Position numbers and translations under genes: made by a program
Shown: one piece after another, positions 1 to 9,705 of the stretch
Numbering within the stretch: position 1 is the first letter of the stretch
Layout: every line of letters begins with the position of its first letter
The notes under the pieces: generated by a model
What the model was told of the DNA's origin: nothing
Databases searched by the model: none
Seen by the model: the letters and a program-made list of their open reading frames with translations, nothing else
Assembly (NCBI GenBank): GCA_947494805.1
Contig: CANLWK010000009.1
Location: forward strand, 36,359 to 100,358
Origin: an uncultured Croceitalea sp.
GTDB lineage: Bacteria > Bacteroidota > Bacteroidia > Flavobacteriales > Flavobacteriaceae
Length of the DNA stretch: 64,000 nucleotides
Direction of reading: 5' to 3'

Positions 1-801
1 TTGGAATGTACTGCCATGAGCACCAAATATTTAGGTGAGAATTTTGACATTCACGGTGGTGGAATGGACTTAAAATTTCCGCATCACGAATGCGAAATTG
101 CCCAGGCCGAGGCCAGTAATGGCCACAGTCCCGTCAATTATTGGCTGCACGCCAATATGCTGACCTTGAACGGCAAGAAAATGTCAAAATCCACGGATAA
201 CAATATTTATCCGAATGAAATTTTCAGTGGTGACAACAATATTTTGAGCAAGGCCTATGCCCCCTCAGTAGTACGCTTTTTTATGCTACAGGCGCATTAC
301 ACAAGTATTCTTGATTTAAGTGATGATGCTTTGCTGGCCTCTGAAAAAGGGTATTATCGATTGATGGATGGTCTAAAATCCTTGGCAGATGTACCTACAT
401 CACCTACCACCGATTTTGATATAAAAGCTTGGCAACAGAGATGCTATGACGCCATGAATGATGATTTCAACACCCCTATTTTGATTTCACATCTTTTTGA
501 AGCGATAAAGCATATCAATCTGATTAAAGGAGGAAAAGAATCGATTTCAGAAAACGATAAGGCACTGCTGCAAAGGATATTTAAAGATTTTGTTTTTGAG
601 GTGCTGGGCTTGGAAAACCCGCAGCAGAGCGATAACAATTCTGAAACTTTATCTGGCGTTGTACAACTGTTGATTCAATTGCGCAATAATGCTAGGGCCA
701 ATAAAGATTTCGCTACTTCTGACAAAATACGCGATGAACTGGCAGCGATGGGCGTGCAACTCAAAGATGGTAAAGAAGGTACGACCTTCAGCATAAACTA
801 G
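1..801 (+). CDS. cysS: Cysteinyl-tRNA synthetase, C-terminal part (cut by window edge)
   Basis: Charges tRNA-Cys with cysteine in the cytoplasm. The visible 266 residues contain the class I KMSKS loop ([10 protein letters not shown], visible residues 58-67). Before it come the family landmarks [10 protein letters not shown] and [13 protein letters not shown], which with the Cys in LECTAMS supply the zinc-site residues of CysRS. The C-terminal anticodon-binding DALR-type helical domain follows (about residues 100-240). The N-terminal HIGH half lies upstream of the window, so the true start is not seen and the first TTG is not a start. The family is usually about 490 residues, so roughly 225 are missing. 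yidD follows 19 bases after the stop. Confidence 0.96.
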   Translation: MECTAMSTKYLGENFDIHGGGMDLKFPHHECEIAQAEASNGHSPVNYWLHANMLTLNGKKMSKSTDNNIYPNEIFSGDNNILSKAYAPSVVRFFMLQAHYTSILDLSDDALLASEKGYYRLMDGLKSLADVPTSPTTDFDIKAWQQRCYDAMNDDFNTPILISHLFEAIKHINLIKGGKESISENDKALLQRIFKDFVFEVLGLENPQQSDNNSETLSGVVQLLIQLRNNARANKDFATSDKIRDELAAMGVQLKDGKEGTTFSIN

Positions 802-820
802 GCACTCTAAAACTGAGGAC

Positions 821-1042
821 ATGAAAAAGATTTTGATAGCCCCGTTTGTTTTTTTGGTTAGGGCCTATCAATTGTTGATTTCACCATATACCCCGGCCAC
901 GTGCCGATACTCGCCCACTTGCTCAGCCTATACACTTGAAGCCTTAAAAAAACACGGCCTGTTCAAAGGTGGATGGTTGTCCATCAAGCGTATTTTTAGC
1001 TGTAATCCCTGGGGCGGTAGCGGGTATGACCCCGTTCCCTAA
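821..1042 (+). CDS. yidD: Membrane protein insertion efficiency factor YidD
   Basis: Small membrane-associated protein of 73 residues that assists YidC/Sec insertion of inner-membrane proteins. The family signature is complete: an amphipathic N-terminal segment, then [15 protein letters not shown] with three conserved cysteines, and the C-terminal [13 protein letters not shown]. It follows cysS by 19 bases and is probably co-transcribed with it. The 164 bases to lgt hold no gene. Confidence 0.95.
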   Translation: MKKILIAPFVFLVRAYQLLISPYTPATCRYSPTCSAYTLEALKKHGLFKGGWLSIKRIFSCNPWGGSGYDPVP

Positions 1043-1206
1043 TAAAATTGAAATACAAGAACCAGATTCAAGTTCAGGTTCAGGGTAAAAACCTATTACC
1101 AAACACTGACCACTTCAAACATCCAGCATCCAGCATCTCGCTAAAAATCAAAAAAATCGAATCTTCTAACCATCGAAAACATTTATCTTAGCCCAAAACA
1201 ACTCAT

Positions 1207-2169
1207 ATGTACTTTTTAGGTTTCAACTGGAATCCGAATGATATACTTTTTAAGATTGGTTTTGTACAAATCAAATATTACAACCTGTTATGGATATTGG
1301 CATTCGTTGTGGGATGGTACATTATGAAGAAGATTTTTGTCAAAGAACATAAATCCATGGAGAAGTTGGATTCACTCTTTGTCTACTGTGTGGTTTCCAT
1401 TATGCTAGGTGCCCGATTAGGCCACGTATTCTTTTATGATTGGGATTATTATAAAGACCACCTTTTAGAGATTTTACTACCCATTAGAGAAAGTACCAAC
1501 GAATCGCTTTTTGGTTTCATCAACGGTTATGAATTTACCGGGTTTACTGGCCTCGCAAGCCATGGAGCTGCGATTGCAGCCATTATTGCCTTGTTTTTGT
1601 TTGCCCGAAAATATAAGGACATGAGTTTTTTATGGTTGTTGGACCGCGTGACCATCACTTGTGCCATTGGTGCAACTTTTGTTCGGTTGGGCAATTTTTT
1701 CAACTCAGAAATCAACGGAAAAATAGTTGGCAAATCTTTTGCCCTAGCAACTAGGTTCATTAGAGATTCTGACGATATGCCCGCCTATAAAGCCATGCGA
1801 TTGACACAAGAAAAGACGGCAAGTGCAGCTTATAAGGCCATAGAAAGCAAACCAGAATTTGCACAGCTGCTACAAGAAATTCCATACCGTCACCCCGCGC
1901 AATTGTATGAAGCATTTTTGTATTTAATTTTATTTGGTTTGATGTGGTTCACTTACTGGAAAACCAGTAAAAGTGAAAAGTCGGGCTTCTTATTTGGCCT
2001 TTTCATGGTCGGTTTATGGTCTGCACGATTTGTAGTTGAATTCTTCAAGAAAAGCCAAGGTGGATTTGAGGAAACCTGGGGTACGTTCTCTACGGGACAA
2101 TGGTTGAGCATTCCAATGATTTTAGTAGGATTGTATTTTATGTTGCGTCCTGTAAATCAAAAACAGTAG
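1207..2169 (+). CDS. lgt: Prolipoprotein diacylglyceryl transferase
   Basis: Transfers diacylglycerol from phosphatidylglycerol to the lipobox cysteine of prolipoproteins in the inner membrane, the first step of lipoprotein maturation. The 320-residue product has about seven hydrophobic segments. It shows the family landmarks GARLGHVFFYDW (near residue 78), the lgt signature around VRLGNFFNSEINGKIVG (near residue 158), and HPAQLYEAFLY (near residue 231). It is slightly longer than E. coli Lgt because of a hydrophilic insert around residues 185-225, as is common in Bacteroidota. The next gene, itself a lipoprotein, starts 3 bases after the stop. Confidence 0.95.
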   Translation: MYFLGFNWNPNDILFKIGFVQIKYYNLLWILAFVVGWYIMKKIFVKEHKSMEKLDSLFVYCVVSIMLGARLGHVFFYDWDYYKDHLLEILLPIRESTNESLFGFINGYEFTGFTGLASHGAAIAAIIALFLFARKYKDMSFLWLLDRVTITCAIGATFVRLGNFFNSEINGKIVGKSFALATRFIRDSDDMPAYKAMRLTQEKTASAAYKAIESKPEFAQLLQEIPYRHPAQLYEAFLYLILFGLMWFTYWKTSKSEKSGFLFGLFMVGLWSARFVVEFFKKSQGGFEETWGTFSTGQWLSIPMILVGLYFMLRPVNQKQ

Positions 2170-2172
2170 GGC

Positions 2173-2649
2173 ATGAAGCACTGTTTATGTTTTGTTATCG
2201 CTATGTTGTTCTTTGTAGGATGCAAAGACAAAAAGACGGCAGAGTCCATCAAAACAGAGAAAATAAGCTTTTCCAAAGAAGGAACCCTTGAGATTGTTCG
2301 AGATACTATTGTCTTAGCTGAACTTGATGTCGAGTTTGCCAAAAGTGACTACGAGGTACAAACAGGGTTGATGTACCGGGACACTATGGAAGAAAAACAA
2401 GGTATGTTTTTCATTTTTGATGATGTAGAAATACATTCTTTCTATATGAAGAATACAGAAATTCCTTTAGACATTATCTACATTGATGAAAACCTGCGTA
2501 TCGTGAGCTTTCAAAAGAACGCCAAGCCTTTTGATGAAACGGGGCTTTCTTCAAAAGTTCCGATAAAGTATGTGCTTGAAATAAATGGTGGCCTCGCAGA
2601 CCAATGGGGATTGCAAATAGGCGATTCCGTTTCTTATTCAAAAAATTAA
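2173..2649 (+). CDS. DUF192 family lipoprotein
   Basis: 158 residues with a lipoprotein signal: charged start, hydrophobic core and a lipobox ending FFVGC with Cys17. The mature part is a DUF192 domain (QTGLMYRDTMEEKQGMFFIF, then MKNTEIPLDIIYIDENLRIV and a C-terminal VLEINGGLADQWGLQIGDSV). DUF192 proteins are small secreted or anchored proteins of uncertain role. It sits 3 bases after lgt and directly abuts the next gene (stop TAA then ATG), so the three are probably one transcript. Confidence 0.9.
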   Translation: MKHCLCFVIAMLFFVGCKDKKTAESIKTEKISFSKEGTLEIVRDTIVLAELDVEFAKSDYEVQTGLMYRDTMEEKQGMFFIFDDVEIHSFYMKNTEIPLDIIYIDENLRIVSFQKNAKPFDETGLSSKVPIKYVLEINGGLADQWGLQIGDSVSYSKN

Positions 2650-3183
2650 ATGCCAAACTACCTGTTAGAGGGTCAAACCACTGAACGTTTATTTTTTAGG
2701 AAACTTACTCCTGAAGATTTCAAAGATTGGTTGCCCTTTTACGACAATCCTGCCTCTACCCAATATTGGAATGGATTGCCAACTGATCCATCAACAGCAT
2801 GTAAAGAACAGTTTAAAAGAATTTTTGAACGTTATGAATTGGGGATTGGCGGCATGAATGCACTGATATCCAAAAAAGACAATCGATTGATCGGTATGTG
2901 CGGGCTTTTGATACAACAGGTTGATAATAGTGAAGAACTTGAAATCGGGTACTCGGTTTTACCTAAGTTTTGGAGACAGGGTTACGCTTTTGAGGCGGCC
3001 AAAAAATGCAAAGATTTTGCCTTTGAACATCGATTGAGGGATTCACTGATTTCCATCATTCAAGTTGATAATATTCCCTCGCAAAGAACAGCAATCAAGA
3101 ATGGGATGCGACTGGACAAAACCACCACCTATAAAAACAATCGCGTTCACATATTTAGGATACATGGAACTAAGACCGATTGA
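2650..3183 (+). CDS. GNAT family N-acetyltransferase (RimJ/RimL type)
   Basis: 177-residue acetyl-CoA-dependent acetyltransferase. It begins with the RimJ/RimL-like LEGQTTERLFFRKLTPEDF and has the core strand EELEIGYSVLPKFWRQGYAFEAAK, whose RQGYA segment is the pyrophosphate-binding loop (Q/R-x-x-G-x-A pattern). It ends with SIIQVDNIPSQRTAIKNGM, the motif-B-like helix. The substrate cannot be told from sequence; relatives acetylate protein N-termini or small amines. It starts at the base after the preceding stop codon. Confidence 0.9.
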   Translation: MPNYLLEGQTTERLFFRKLTPEDFKDWLPFYDNPASTQYWNGLPTDPSTACKEQFKRIFERYELGIGGMNALISKKDNRLIGMCGLLIQQVDNSEELEIGYSVLPKFWRQGYAFEAAKKCKDFAFEHRLRDSLISIIQVDNIPSQRTAIKNGMRLDKTTTYKNNRVHIFRIHGTKTD

Positions 3184-3189
3184 TTACAT

Positions 3190-4443
3190 TTGGGCAAAGG
3201 TATTCTTGTGAAACACGCTGCGATACGTATTGACCATCAATCACAAATCAAACCGCTGTTGGCCAAGCTTCTTCAAGGAAAAGCCAATCCAATTCTTGAG
3301 ATTCCAGACAATACAAAAGGTGCCGTCTTTTCGTCCAATGAATTGGAAAAATACATTGATGAAGAAGAGCGTCACGGTATACGCCTCCTTACAAAGCACA
3401 AAGAACAGTCATTGAAATCAATGAGCAGTGGTGAGCAAAAAAAAGCCCTTTTAACATATTTATTGCAGCAAAACCCTAGTTTTTTAGTGCTTATCAATCC
3501 CTATGACAATTTAGACCAGCAAAGTCAAAACAAACTGGAGCAAATGCTCTTAGAATTGTCAAACAAGTTTTTACTGGTGCAATTCTTAAGCAGGACCAAA
3601 GATATTTTACCATTTACAAAGCGGTTTTTTTACCTTAAAACAAATGAACTTGTACCACTTGATACGTCAAAGGATTTTCACTCCAAACGCAAGTCGTTAA
3701 ATGTATCTTTTAGAGGTGAAATTCCGAAACCTCTGGATGCAATTTCATTGGAAATGGATACCCTTGTTGAATTTAATGCTGTCTCGGTAAGTTTTGACAA
3801 TAGGCCGGTACTTGTAAACATCAATTGGACCATTAAAAAAGGGGAGTTTTGGCAGTTGACCGGGCCTAATGGTAGTGGTAAATCTACCTTATTGAACATG
3901 ATTGTTGGAGATAGCCATAAAGGCTATGGGCAAGACTTGACGCTCTTCGGAATGAAAAAAGGGAGTGGAGAAAGCGTTTGGGATATTAAATATTACATCG
4001 GATATTTCACTCCTGCAATGCTTATCTCATTTAAGGGGTACGATACCCTCAAAAATATGTTGATGGCGGCCTTGCACGATGCAATTGGCCTGTACGTCAA
4101 GCCAAGTGAATCAGAAAAAAATCTAGCCTTGAAATGGTTGGCACTACTGGGGTTGGATCACAAAAAAGAAGTGCAATTTCGGCAAATCTCTGAAGGTGAA
4201 AAACGACTGGTAATGACGGCCAGAGCCATGATCAAACACCCACCGCTGTTGATTCTTGATGAACCGACCATTGGTCTTGATGATTTAAATGCGGCAAAAT
4301 TCGTGGCTTTGGTCAATAAAATGGCAAAAGAGACCGGTTCTACCATAATATATGTGTCTCATCGTAACGAACAAGGGTTGCTTCCTAAGTCTATCTACGA
4401 ACTGACGCCAGCACCAAATGGGGCCACAGGAAAAATAAAGTAA
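3190..4443 (+). CDS. Double ABC ATPase without membrane domain (ModF/PhrA-like)
   Basis: 417 residues with two ABC nucleotide-binding halves and no transmembrane segment. The C-terminal half is complete: Walker A GPNGSGKST (about residue 225), signature SEGEKR, Walker B LLILDEPTIGLD and H-loop YVSHR. The N-terminal half keeps a signature (MSSGEQKK) but lacks Walker A, and its Walker B-like stretch FLVLINPYDNLD has no catalytic Glu. The layout resembles ModF/PhrA-type proteins near molybdate transport, but no mod genes lie nearby. The start is uncertain: TTG at 3190 or GTG at 3208, 7 bases or more after the GNAT stop. Cytoplasmic; partner unknown. Confidence 0.85.
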   Translation: MGKGILVKHAAIRIDHQSQIKPLLAKLLQGKANPILEIPDNTKGAVFSSNELEKYIDEEERHGIRLLTKHKEQSLKSMSSGEQKKALLTYLLQQNPSFLVLINPYDNLDQQSQNKLEQMLLELSNKFLLVQFLSRTKDILPFTKRFFYLKTNELVPLDTSKDFHSKRKSLNVSFRGEIPKPLDAISLEMDTLVEFNAVSVSFDNRPVLVNINWTIKKGEFWQLTGPNGSGKSTLLNMIVGDSHKGYGQDLTLFGMKKGSGESVWDIKYYIGYFTPAMLISFKGYDTLKNMLMAALHDAIGLYVKPSESEKNLALKWLALLGLDHKKEVQFRQISEGEKRLVMTARAMIKHPPLLILDEPTIGLDDLNAAKFVALVNKMAKETGSTIIYVSHRNEQGLLPKSIYELTPAPNGATGKIK

Positions 4444-4451
4444 CTTGTGTT

Positions 4452-4983
4452 ATGGATAAAGCCAATATCATCAAGATACTACTAAAGAATCACAATACAT
4501 TTATCGCGAAATTGGAGTCGTTATCTGATGCGGATTTTACAGCTGCAAATAATGGAAAGTGGAATGCCGGCCATCAGTTAAGCCATATTGTCAAATCAGT
4601 GGTCGCTGTTCAACGTGCATTTGAGTTGCCAAAATCAGTTCTTGAAGACAAGTTCGGTACCACTACAAGGAAAAATAGAACCTACAAAGAGGTCGTTGCC
4701 GATTACCTAAATGTATTACATGAAAATACTGATTATGTACTACTTGAAAAGTTCACACCCTCAACAATCGTTGTCACCGATAAAACGATGGTTTTAGAAC
4801 AACTACGCACCCTAATCAAAACGCTGGTGAATGATTGACGAGTGCAGTGAAATAGAATTGGACACCTTTATTTTACCGCATCCTGTAATGGGCGATCAAA
4901 CCTTACGTGAGATACTATACTTTACGGCATACCATGTTTTACATCATGACAGACAAATTCTAGAAAACCTAAAAACCAGTTAA
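4452..4983 (+). pseudogene. DinB-like metal-binding four-helix protein, frameshifted
   Basis: The first frame (4452-4838) codes for a DinB_2-type N-terminus with H41 and H45 in GHQLSHIV, but stops at TGA 4836-4838. Reading on one base later (from 4834) gives an uninterrupted continuation IDECSEIELDTFILPHP, GDQTLREILYFTAYHVLHHD and RQILENLKTS to a TAA at 4981-4983. This holds the HxxHH metal-ligand helix that ends every DinB fold. Joined, the two parts make about 176 residues, the usual family length. One extra base (or two lost) near 4830-4836 therefore disrupts the gene. A sequencing error is possible. The next gene starts 5 bases later. Confidence 0.8.
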
Positions 4984-4988
4984 CACCC

Positions 4989-5312
4989 ATGGACTTAGAT
5001 GCAAAAAAAGAACTGTACAGTAAAACAATTGCCTTGGCTGGCCTTGAACTTAAAGGTAAAAACATGCTTTACACCTCTTCAAACGGTTATATGTTCTCAC
5101 AATTGAACAAAGTTGGTGAAATAGGCATACGCCTTTCTAAATCAGATATTGCAGATTTTGATGCCCAATTTGGCGCCCACCCTTTTAAATCATATGGCGC
5201 CACCATGAGAGAATATGTATTGATACCTGAAAATATACACAACGATTTACAAGTACTCTCTGAATGGCTTAAAAAAGGATATCAATATGTTTGTAGTTTA
5301 CCTCCAAAATAA
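4989..5312 (+). CDS. TfoX N-terminal-domain-like protein
   Basis: 107 residues. The pattern GKNMLYTSSNGYMFSQLNKVGEIGIRLSK followed by DAQFGAHPFKSYG, MREYVLIPENI and SEWLKKGYQYV resembles the single TfoX_N/MmcQ-like fold found in many Bacteroidota. The function of such stand-alone domains is not established, and the competence role of full-length TfoX should not be assumed. It is the last gene of the leftmost + strand run and ends just before a strong bidirectional terminator. Confidence 0.7.
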   Translation: MDLDAKKELYSKTIALAGLELKGKNMLYTSSNGYMFSQLNKVGEIGIRLSKSDIADFDAQFGAHPFKSYGATMREYVLIPENIHNDLQVLSEWLKKGYQYVCSLPPK

Positions 5313-5347
5313 AAAGAGCCGTTCTGTGATGAACGGCCCTTTTTTTG
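5311..5347. terminator. Bidirectional rho-independent terminator
   Basis: Hairpin with arms GCCGTTC (5318-5324) and GAACGGC (5331-5337). It is flanked by an A-run on the left (5311-5315) and a T-run on the right (5340-5346), so it can end transcription from both convergent units: the TfoX-like gene on + and secDF on -. Confidence 0.85.
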
Positions 5348-5361
5348 AGTTAGTTATTTTT

Positions 5362-8331
5362 TTATTCCTTACCCGAAGTAATTTTCTTTTTCAATGCATC
5401 AAACATAATTGGCGTAGCAATAAACACAGATGAATAGGTACCAACGATTACACCAATGATCATTGCGAACATGAAGCCTCGTAAACTTTCACCACCGAAA
5501 ACGAAAATTGCCAATAGTACGATCAACGTTGTCAAAGATGTGTTCAGCGTACGGCTCAAGGTACTGTTCAAGGCTTCGTTAATATGCTCACCTTTGTTCC
5601 ACCCCTTAAGATTGACCACTTCACGAATACGGTCAAAGACCACCACGGTATCGTTCAAAGAGTAACCTATAACCGTTAGGATCGCAGCAATAAAAGCTTG
5701 GTCGATTTCCATGTTAAAAGGCATGATGGCTCCTGTCAACGAAAAGATACCCAACACAATCAACACATCATGGAAAACTGCCGTTACCGCACCTAAAGAG
5801 AATTGCCATCTTCTAAATCGCAAAAGAATGTATAAGAATACAACAGCCAATGAACCAAAAATGGCCCATACAGCATTTTTCTTAATATCATCGGCAATGG
5901 TAGGACCTACTTTGACCGACTGTAGAATACCAATTGATTTTTCAGAGGCTCCCACGGTGAAATCGTTAAAAGACGTACCATCAGGCAAATACTTTTGTAA
6001 TGAAGTATACAGTTTGTCTTGAATCTCATTATCCACTTCAATACCTTCAACATCTACTTTGTAAGGTGTTGTTATCTTGATTTGATTTGATTCACCAAAT
6101 GTCTTCACATTGGTACCACTACCAAAGACTTCATTCAAATCTGTTGTAATCTCTGAAGGATTTACAGCTTGTTCAAAACGGACTTGGTACGAACGCCCAC
6201 CGATAAAGTCAACCCCTTGTTGCAAACCTGTAGTAAACAATGAAAATGCACCTACACCGACCAAAATAAATGAGATAACATAGGCCACTTTTCGTTTACC
6301 TAAGAAGTTGATGTTCATATTCTTGAACAAGTTCTTGGTTACGCCAGTTGAGAATTGTAGGTCTCTTCCCTTTTTAGAAATGTACCAATCCACCAACAAT
6401 CTAGTAATGAAAATTGCGGTAAACAAAGATGTTACAATACCTATAAGAAGCGTAGTAGCAAAACCTTTGATAGGTCCCGATCCAAAGATGAAAAGAATAA
6501 TAGCGGTAAGACCGGTAGTAATGTTGGCATCTAAAATTGAAGACAACGCATTGCTGAAACCATCGGCAACGGCCTGTGCTTTACCTTTTCCACGTGCCAG
6601 CTCTTCTTTAATACGTTCAAATATAAGTACATTGGCATCTACCGACATACCTATTGTCAATACGATACCAGCAATACCTGGCAAGGTCAATACCGCACCC
6701 AGACTGGTCAAGACCCCAAATATCAACAAGATGTTGAATACCAAAGCTATGTCAGCAAAAATACCTGCTTTGCCATAATAGAATATCATCCAAAGCAATA
6801 CAAAAACCATGGCAATGACAAAAGACATGAAACCACTATCAATGGCCTCTTGACCCAATGATGGACCAACTACCTCAGATTGTATGATTTCAGCCGAAGC
6901 AGGTAACTTACCTGCACGCAGTACGTTCGCTATATCTTTGGTCTCTACCAGTGAAAAGTCACCGGTGATTTCAGAACGGCCACCAGAGATAGGGCCCCTT
7001 GATACGCCTGGAGCTGTGTATACCTTATCATCAAGAACTACCGCAATACCTGTTTTATTCTTAAAGACCTCACCTGTTACTTTTTCCCATTCCCTAGCAC
7101 CTTTGGTGTTCATCACCATAGTTACCTTGGGGTCGTTGGTATAAGGGTCTATTTCTGATGCAGCATCAACAATGACATCACCGCTCATCGCAGGAACGTT
7201 GTCGCGATTTGCTTTAAGGGCATACAATTCTACCAATTCACTATCACTGTCGCGACTAACCCTTTGCCATGCAAATTTTACAAATTGTACATCAGCTGGC
7301 AATAGCCTACGAATCTCAGACATTCTTAAATAAGAACCTACCGCTGCGGTATCGGCTATGGCTACTTGTGCTATAGCATTACCACCAGCTGGTAATAATT
7401 TGCTCAATAACGGATTTGATTCAGAGGCCAAATCCAAAGAGTCTTGCGAAACATCTGAGAGCAACGAATCGATTTCTGATTCTGGTGTCGTCAAGGTGTC
7501 TTGTTCTTGTTCGGTTGGCTCCAAAATTGCGCGAAGACGCTCATTGGCACTCAATACGAACTGACCTAAACTTGGATTCGAAGGGGAGTACGTCTCCCAA
7601 AACTCCAATTGCGCTGTGCTTGACAACAACTCTTGTGCTCTACCGATATCGCGAGCACCTGGCAATTCCACTAAAATACGGCCCGACTTACCCTCTCTTT
7701 GAATATTGGGTTGTGTTACCCCAAAACCATCAATACGTTCACGAAGTACTTCAAATGCAGATTCAATAGACTCATCAATTTTGGTTCTGATAATAGGCTT
7801 TACCTCATCATCGCCCATTTGAAAATTGATGGCATCGCTCAATGTCTTATTCGCAAAAATATCGGGTGACGCCAATTTTGTATCACCTTTGATATTATCA
7901 AAAGCATCAAAGAACAATTCTAAATACGTATCGTCACTATTTTTAGAAGCTTCGTCAGCATCTGCCAATGCTTTATTGAATACAGGGTTCTTCGAGTTCT
8001 CGGTCAACCCTTTCAAGATATCCTTTACTGAAATCTGAAGTGTGACGTTAATACCACCTTTAAGGTCAAGCCCTTTGTTCAACTCATATTTTTTGGCATC
8101 GTCATAACTGGTATACCCCAAGATAGGGTTGCTACCAATAGAATCTAAATATGACGTTTCTAAAGCCTCACGCTTAGTGATAAAATCATCTTCAACTTCA
8201 GAGATTTGATTGACGGCGAATTTCTCGGCGTCCGTTTCAATCTTTCCTGTGATAAAGGTGAAGGATAACTGATAAATACTCACCAAACCAAAAAGGAGCG
8301 CAAAAAGCTTTATAAGTCCTTTATTCTGCAT
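5362..8331 (-). CDS. secDF: Fused protein translocase subunits SecD-SecF
   Basis: 989-residue inner-membrane protein that uses the proton gradient to pull proteins across the SecYEG channel. The SecD half has an N-terminal TM, GLDLKGGINVTLQI, a large periplasmic P1 region, the motif TGDFSLVETKDIANVLRAGKLPA, and a six-helix block. The SecF half starts near residue 672 (MNINFLGKRKVAY) with VDFIGGRSYQVRF and the helix GYSLNDTVVVFDRIRE. An insert (about residues 255-320, acidic and Ser-rich) in P1 is usual for Bacteroidota. The fusion is the normal form in this phylum. It is transcribed alone toward the terminator at 5311-5347. Confidence 0.97.
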   Translation of the reverse strand: MQNKGLIKLFALLFGLVSIYQLSFTFITGKIETDAEKFAVNQISEVEDDFITKREALETSYLDSIGSNPILGYTSYDDAKKYELNKGLDLKGGINVTLQISVKDILKGLTENSKNPVFNKALADADEASKNSDDTYLELFFDAFDNIKGDTKLASPDIFANKTLSDAINFQMGDDEVKPIIRTKIDESIESAFEVLRERIDGFGVTQPNIQREGKSGRILVELPGARDIGRAQELLSSTAQLEFWETYSPSNPSLGQFVLSANERLRAILEPTEQEQDTLTTPESEIDSLLSDVSQDSLDLASESNPLLSKLLPAGGNAIAQVAIADTAAVGSYLRMSEIRRLLPADVQFVKFAWQRVSRDSDSELVELYALKANRDNVPAMSGDVIVDAASEIDPYTNDPKVTMVMNTKGAREWEKVTGEVFKNKTGIAVVLDDKVYTAPGVSRGPISGGRSEITGDFSLVETKDIANVLRAGKLPASAEIIQSEVVGPSLGQEAIDSGFMSFVIAMVFVLLWMIFYYGKAGIFADIALVFNILLIFGVLTSLGAVLTLPGIAGIVLTIGMSVDANVLIFERIKEELARGKGKAQAVADGFSNALSSILDANITTGLTAIILFIFGSGPIKGFATTLLIGIVTSLFTAIFITRLLVDWYISKKGRDLQFSTGVTKNLFKNMNINFLGKRKVAYVISFILVGVGAFSLFTTGLQQGVDFIGGRSYQVRFEQAVNPSEITTDLNEVFGSGTNVKTFGESNQIKITTPYKVDVEGIEVDNEIQDKLYTSLQKYLPDGTSFNDFTVGASEKSIGILQSVKVGPTIADDIKKNAVWAIFGSLAVVFLYILLRFRRWQFSLGAVTAVFHDVLIVLGIFSLTGAIMPFNMEIDQAFIAAILTVIGYSLNDTVVVFDRIREVVNLKGWNKGEHINEALNSTLSRTLNTSLTTLIVLLAIFVFGGESLRGFMFAMIIGVIVGTYSSVFIATPIMFDALKKKITSGKE

Positions 8332-8436
8332 TGATTACTATATTTTAGAATTTTTCTTAAACAGCGTGCAAATATATCATTTCAAATAAGATTTGCCAAT
8401 AGAATATCGTCATAAAACGCTGAGTAGTGTAAATAA

Positions 8437-8521
8437 AAAATGTCATTTTGAATCCCCATTGGGATGAAAAACCTTAAAAAGACAGGTTTCTCAGGTACGT
8501 ATACCCTCAAAATGACATTTT
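8437..8521. repeat. Intergenic inverted-repeat element, 15-bp perfect arms
   Basis: Arms AAAATGTCATTTTGA (8437-8451) and TCAAAATGACATTTT (8507-8521) are perfect reverse complements around a 55-base centre. The outer TGTCATT/AATGACA ends resemble those of the two 74-bp elements at 30.9 kb, so this is probably a member of a dispersed REP/MITE-like family. It lies between secDF (5' end) and mdh (3' end) and could also act as mdh terminator. Confidence 0.7.
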
Positions 8522-8542
8522 AATTTATAAAAGGTGAGTTAT

Positions 8543-9469
8543 CTACAACTCTAAGAGTCCGTTGGTCTTGGTAACACCTTCAGCACTTTCTTTTAATTTT
8601 GCCTTCTCAGCCTCGCTCAATTCAATTTCAACGACCTTTTCGATACCGTTTTTACCCAGTACCACGGGTACCCCGATACAGATGTCATTTAAACCATACT
8701 CGCCTTCTAAAAAGGTGGAACAAGGATAGATTTTCCGCTGATCACAGGCAATGGCCTGCACCAAGCCTGAAACTGCCGCACCAGGAGCGTACCATGCACT
8801 TGTGCCCAATAATTTGGTCAAGGTGGCACCACCTACTTTAGTATCTTCAACAACCTGTTGCATGCGCTCTTGTGGTAAAAACTCAGAAACCTTGACGCTG
8901 TTGCGGGCAGCATGATTGATCAAAGGCACCATACCCTTATCGCTATGCCCACCGATGACCATACCATCAACATCTGAGATAGGTGCTTCCAAGACTTCTG
9001 CCAAACGGTATTTGAAACGAGCACTATCCAATGCACCGCCCATACCTATAATCTTATGTTTGGGCAAATCTGTGGTTTTATGTACCAGATACGTCATCGT
9101 ATCCATTGGGTTACTTACCACTATGATTATGGTATTTGGCGAGTGTTCCAATAGGTTTTTAGAAACCGTCTTGACAATGCCGGCATTGATACCGATCAAC
9201 TCTTCTCTGGTCATACCCGGTTTACGGGGAATACCAGAAGTAATTACTGCCACATCACTATTGGCAGTCTTGCTATAGTCATTGGTACTGCCTGTTATTT
9301 TTGTATCGAATCCGTTTAAAGAAGCGGTCTGCATCAAATCCATGGCCTTACCTTCGGCATAGCCTTCTTTGATGTCCAATAATACGACCTCAGAAGCAAA
9401 ATTTTTAATAGCGATATACTCTGCGCAGCTTGCCCCCACTGCTCCAGCTCCAACTACGGTTACTTTCAT
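8543..9469 (-). CDS. mdh: Malate dehydrogenase (LDH-like type)
   Basis: Oxidises malate to oxaloacetate with NAD in the TCA cycle. 308 residues, the normal length of the bacterial LDH-like MDH group. Rossmann glycine loop VVGAGAVGASCAEY (residues 5-18), substrate-loop arginines in GIPRKPGMTREEL, NPMDTMTYLVHK, and the catalytic histidine in IGGHSDKGMVPL (about residue 174). Stand-alone gene on the - strand with its own upstream gap of 236 bases. Confidence 0.96.
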   Translation of the reverse strand: MKVTVVGAGAVGASCAEYIAIKNFASEVVLLDIKEGYAEGKAMDLMQTASLNGFDTKITGSTNDYSKTANSDVAVITSGIPRKPGMTREELIGINAGIVKTVSKNLLEHSPNTIIIVVSNPMDTMTYLVHKTTDLPKHKIIGMGGALDSARFKYRLAEVLEAPISDVDGMVIGGHSDKGMVPLINHAARNSVKVSEFLPQERMQQVVEDTKVGGATLTKLLGTSAWYAPGAAVSGLVQAIACDQRKIYPCSTFLEGEYGLNDICIGVPVVLGKNGIEKVVEIELSEAEKAKLKESAEGVTKTNGLLEL

Positions 9470-9705
9470 TTTATATGGTTTATACTGTTAGTAAAAAGAC
9501 GCCCAAAAATAGCGATTTTTTAGTCCATTATTTTATGAAATATGTCATATTTCAAATGAAAAAATAGCGAACCAATTTTAGTAAATGTTAAAAAAAGGAG
9601 GGTTTTAACGAAGAAAACCAAAATAACTTACCATACATCGAATATTTGTAATATCTGAGAACAAGGTCGCGTTATAGTTATCCCAAATCAAACGAATACC
9701 TACTT

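Noticed and set aside
1043-1206. Short direct repeats (CAGGTTCAGG-like and CCAGCATCCAGCAT) before lgt
   Set aside because: Only two units each, no palindromic structure; likely chance in a short gap.
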